Assembly (NCBI GenBank): GCA_001799615.1
Contig: MGTU01000017.1
Span: forward strand, 1 to 64,000
DNA: 64,000 nt
Direction of reading: 5' to 3'
From: Elusimicrobia bacterium GWA2_61_42
GTDB lineage: Bacteria > Elusimicrobiota > Elusimicrobia > Elusimicrobiales > UBA9959
The notes beneath the pieces were generated by a model. It did no database searches, was not told the origin of the DNA, and worked only from the letters and a program-made list of their open reading frames with translations. The translations under genes and the position numbers were made by a program. Below, piece after piece: positions 62,504 through 64,000 of this stretch; positions within the stretch are counted from its first letter, which is position 1; every line of letters begins with the position of its first letter.

Positions 62504-63493
62504 ATGAATAGGGTGCTTGTAGTGGGCGGGGCCGGTTATATCGGCGCCCAGACCAATAAACTGCTGGCTGACCGCGGCCTGAAAACCGTGGTTTTTGACG
62601 ATCTTTCAACCGGGCACCGCTCCCTGGCGCGCTGGGGGGAATTCTTTAAGGGCAGCCTGGCCGACCCGGCCGACCTGGCCCGCTGTTTCAAGAAATACCG
62701 TTTTGACGCCGTAATGCATTTTGCCGCGCACGCCTACGTGGGCGAGAGCGTGACGGACCCCGCCAAGTACTACCGCAATAACGTGGCCAATACCCTTAAC
62801 CTGCTGGACGCCATGCGCGCCGCCGGGGTTAAGCATCTTGTTTTCTCGTCGTCCTGCGCGGTTTACGGCGCGCCCCGGGCGCTGCCCATGCGCGAAACTT
62901 TGCCGCTCAGCCCGGTGAACCCTTACGGCCGCACCAAGCTGATGATGGAGCAGATAATGGCGGACTACGCCGCGGCCTACGGCCTGAAATACGCCGCGCT
63001 GCGCTACTTTAACGCGGCCGGCGCGGACCCCGCCGGCGAGATAGGCGAGGCGCACGAGCCGGAAACGCATTTGATCCCCCTGGTGCTGGACGCCGCCGCC
63101 GGGCTGCGCCGCGAGATAAAGGTTTTCGGCAGCAGCTATAAGACCCCGGACGGCACCTGCGTGCGCGACTACGTGCACGTGGCGGACCTGGCCCTGGCCC
63201 ACCTGCTGGCGCTGCGCTACCTGCAGCAGGGGGGGCAAAGCGGCGGCTTTAACCTGGGCAACGGCAAAGGTTTTTCCGTACTGAAAGTCATAAAAACGGT
63301 TGAGAAAGTAACAGGTAAAAAGATCAAGGTTCAGATGGCTCCGCGCCGCGCCGGGGACCCCGCCGCGCTGGTGGCGTCCGCCGCCAGGGCCCGCAAGGCG
63401 CTGGGCTGGCGGCCGCAGTACGCCTCCCTGGAGACCATAATAAAGCACGCCTGGGACTGGCATAAAGTTAAAGTTATCAGGATGCGGAAATGA
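62504..63493 (+). CDS. galE: UDP-glucose 4-epimerase
   Basis: Interconverts UDP-glucose and UDP-galactose (or the N-acetyl forms). The 329-residue extended SDR has the NAD motif VVGGAGYIGA (6-15), SSSCAVYG (about 118-125) with the catalytic Ser, and Tyr141-x-x-x-Lys145 in NPYGRTK. The family segments DGTCVRDYVHVADLA and FNLGNGKGFSV are present. It supplies activated sugar to the adjoining glycan locus. The rfbC-type gene starts 16 bases downstream. Confidence 0.92.
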   Translation: MNRVLVVGGAGYIGAQTNKLLADRGLKTVVFDDLSTGHRSLARWGEFFKGSLADPADLARCFKKYRFDAVMHFAAHAYVGESVTDPAKYYRNNVANTLNLLDAMRAAGVKHLVFSSSCAVYGAPRALPMRETLPLSPVNPYGRTKLMMEQIMADYAAAYGLKYAALRYFNAAGADPAGEIGEAHEPETHLIPLVLDAAAGLRREIKVFGSSYKTPDGTCVRDYVHVADLALAHLLALRYLQQGGQSGGFNLGNGKGFSVLKVIKTVEKVTGKKIKVQMAPRRAGDPAALVASAARARKALGWRPQYASLETIIKHAWDWHKVKVIRMRK

Positions 63494-63509
63494 TCGGCGG
63501 AATAAATTT

Positions 63510-64000
63510 ATGAAATTCGTTTTTACCAAAACTAAAATACCGGGGCTTGTGATAGTAGAACCCGAGGTGGGCAGCGACGAGCGGGGTTCTTACAGCGAAA
63601 GCTATAAGGCCTCCGAGTTCCTCAAAGCGGGCATAAAAGACGTTTTTGTGCAGGAGAATCGCTCTATCTCCCGCAGGGGCGTGCTGCGCGGGCTGCATTA
63701 CCAGCGCGCGCCTTACGGGCAGGCCAAGCTGGTGCGCTGCGGCCGCGGCAGCATGTTCGAAGCCGTGGCCGACCTGCGCCCCGGCTCCAGGACTTTCGGG
63801 CACACTTTCGCCATAGAGCTTTCCGACGCCAACGGGCTGATGCTCTACGTGCCGGCCGGTTTCGCCCACGGTTTTTATATCATCAATGACGGGACGGAAG
63901 TAATATACAAGTGCTCCAAGGAGTACAATGCCGGCCACGCCGCCGGCTTGCGCTGGAACGACCCGGACCTTAAGATAAAATGGCCCACTAAAAGCCCGAT
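63510..64000 (+). CDS. rfbC: dTDP-4-dehydrorhamnose 3,5-epimerase (3' end outside window)
   Basis: The first 163 codons of a RmlC-type cupin are present and open to the window end. The catalytic His63 is in LRGLHYQ, followed by the conserved ADLRPGS (87-93), and FAHGFYIIND later. RmlC epimerises dTDP-4-keto-6-deoxyglucose on the way to dTDP-L-rhamnose, so the glycan probably contains rhamnose; rfbA, B and D are not in view. About 20 residues are missing at the C-terminus. Confidence 0.9.
   Translation, partial: MKFVFTKTKIPGLVIVEPEVGSDERGSYSESYKASEFLKAGIKDVFVQENRSISRRGVLRGLHYQRAPYGQAKLVRCGRGSMFEAVADLRPGSRTFGHTFAIELSDANGLMLYVPAGFAHGFYIINDGTEVIYKCSKEYNAGHAAGLRWNDPDLKIKWPTKSP

Overview
The window looks like chromosomal DNA of a GC-rich, diderm (outer-membrane) bacterium. 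Supporting features are lipoprotein signal peptidase, lipobox proteins, PorV-like and other outer-membrane beta-barrels, a TolQ/TolR/TonB-type system, Wza-like export and an O-antigen/exopolysaccharide locus. The large secreted FN3/CARDB and fibre-like proteins, TPR proteins and gene mix make Elusimicrobiota my best guess, at moderate confidence only; no rRNA or other marker is present to settle it.

Layout. 1-7.9 kb: the end of a fibre-like surface protein and a 2348-residue secreted Gly-rich/CARDB/FN3 protein. 8.0-15.7 kb: a PorV-like barrel, a histidine kinase and a compact operon of flagellar-motor parts: MotA-like stator, a FliF(RBM3)-FliG fusion, a long duplicated coiled-coil protein and a MotB-like stator, with no export or filament gene in view. 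This is the most unusual system in the window. 15.8-29 kb: a catalytically dead IS200/RAYT-like protein and housekeeping genes (ileS, lspA, TPR lipoprotein, GT-C-like membrane protein, metalloprotease lipoprotein, copA, queF, tRNA-Val, secreted superoxide dismutase, thrS). 29-29.8 kb: an intact RAYT transposase bracketed by inverted REP-like repeats. 29.9-36.6 kb: a 1085-residue TPR protein followed by ExbB/TolQ, two ExbD/TolR, TonB/TolA-like and a FlgD/OmpA-like secreted protein, i.e. a second ion-driven envelope machine. 36.7-45.6 kb: a secreted hydrolase-like protein, two FecR-type proteins, a barrel, a Wzb-type phosphatase, an O-antigen ligase/polymerase, Wza-like lipoprotein and a Wzc-type BY-kinase.

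45.6-64 kb: a surface glycan locus. An abruptly AT-rich cassette (about 46.58-59.08 kb) carries wzx, wzy, five glycosyltransferase-type genes, four methyltransferases and a nucleotidyltransferase-kinase fusion, inserted between GC-rich resident genes (fcl-like upstream; GT2, WbaP-like phosphotransferase, GSU2403-type nucleotidyltransferase, galE, rfbC downstream). Resident genes would start the lipid-linked repeat, the cassette would decide its structure, flipping and polymerisation, and Wza/Wzc/Wzb would control length and export.

A recurring signal across the window is a TANNAT box placed exactly 12 to 7 bases before the start codon, which predicts leaderless mRNAs for at least six transcription units.
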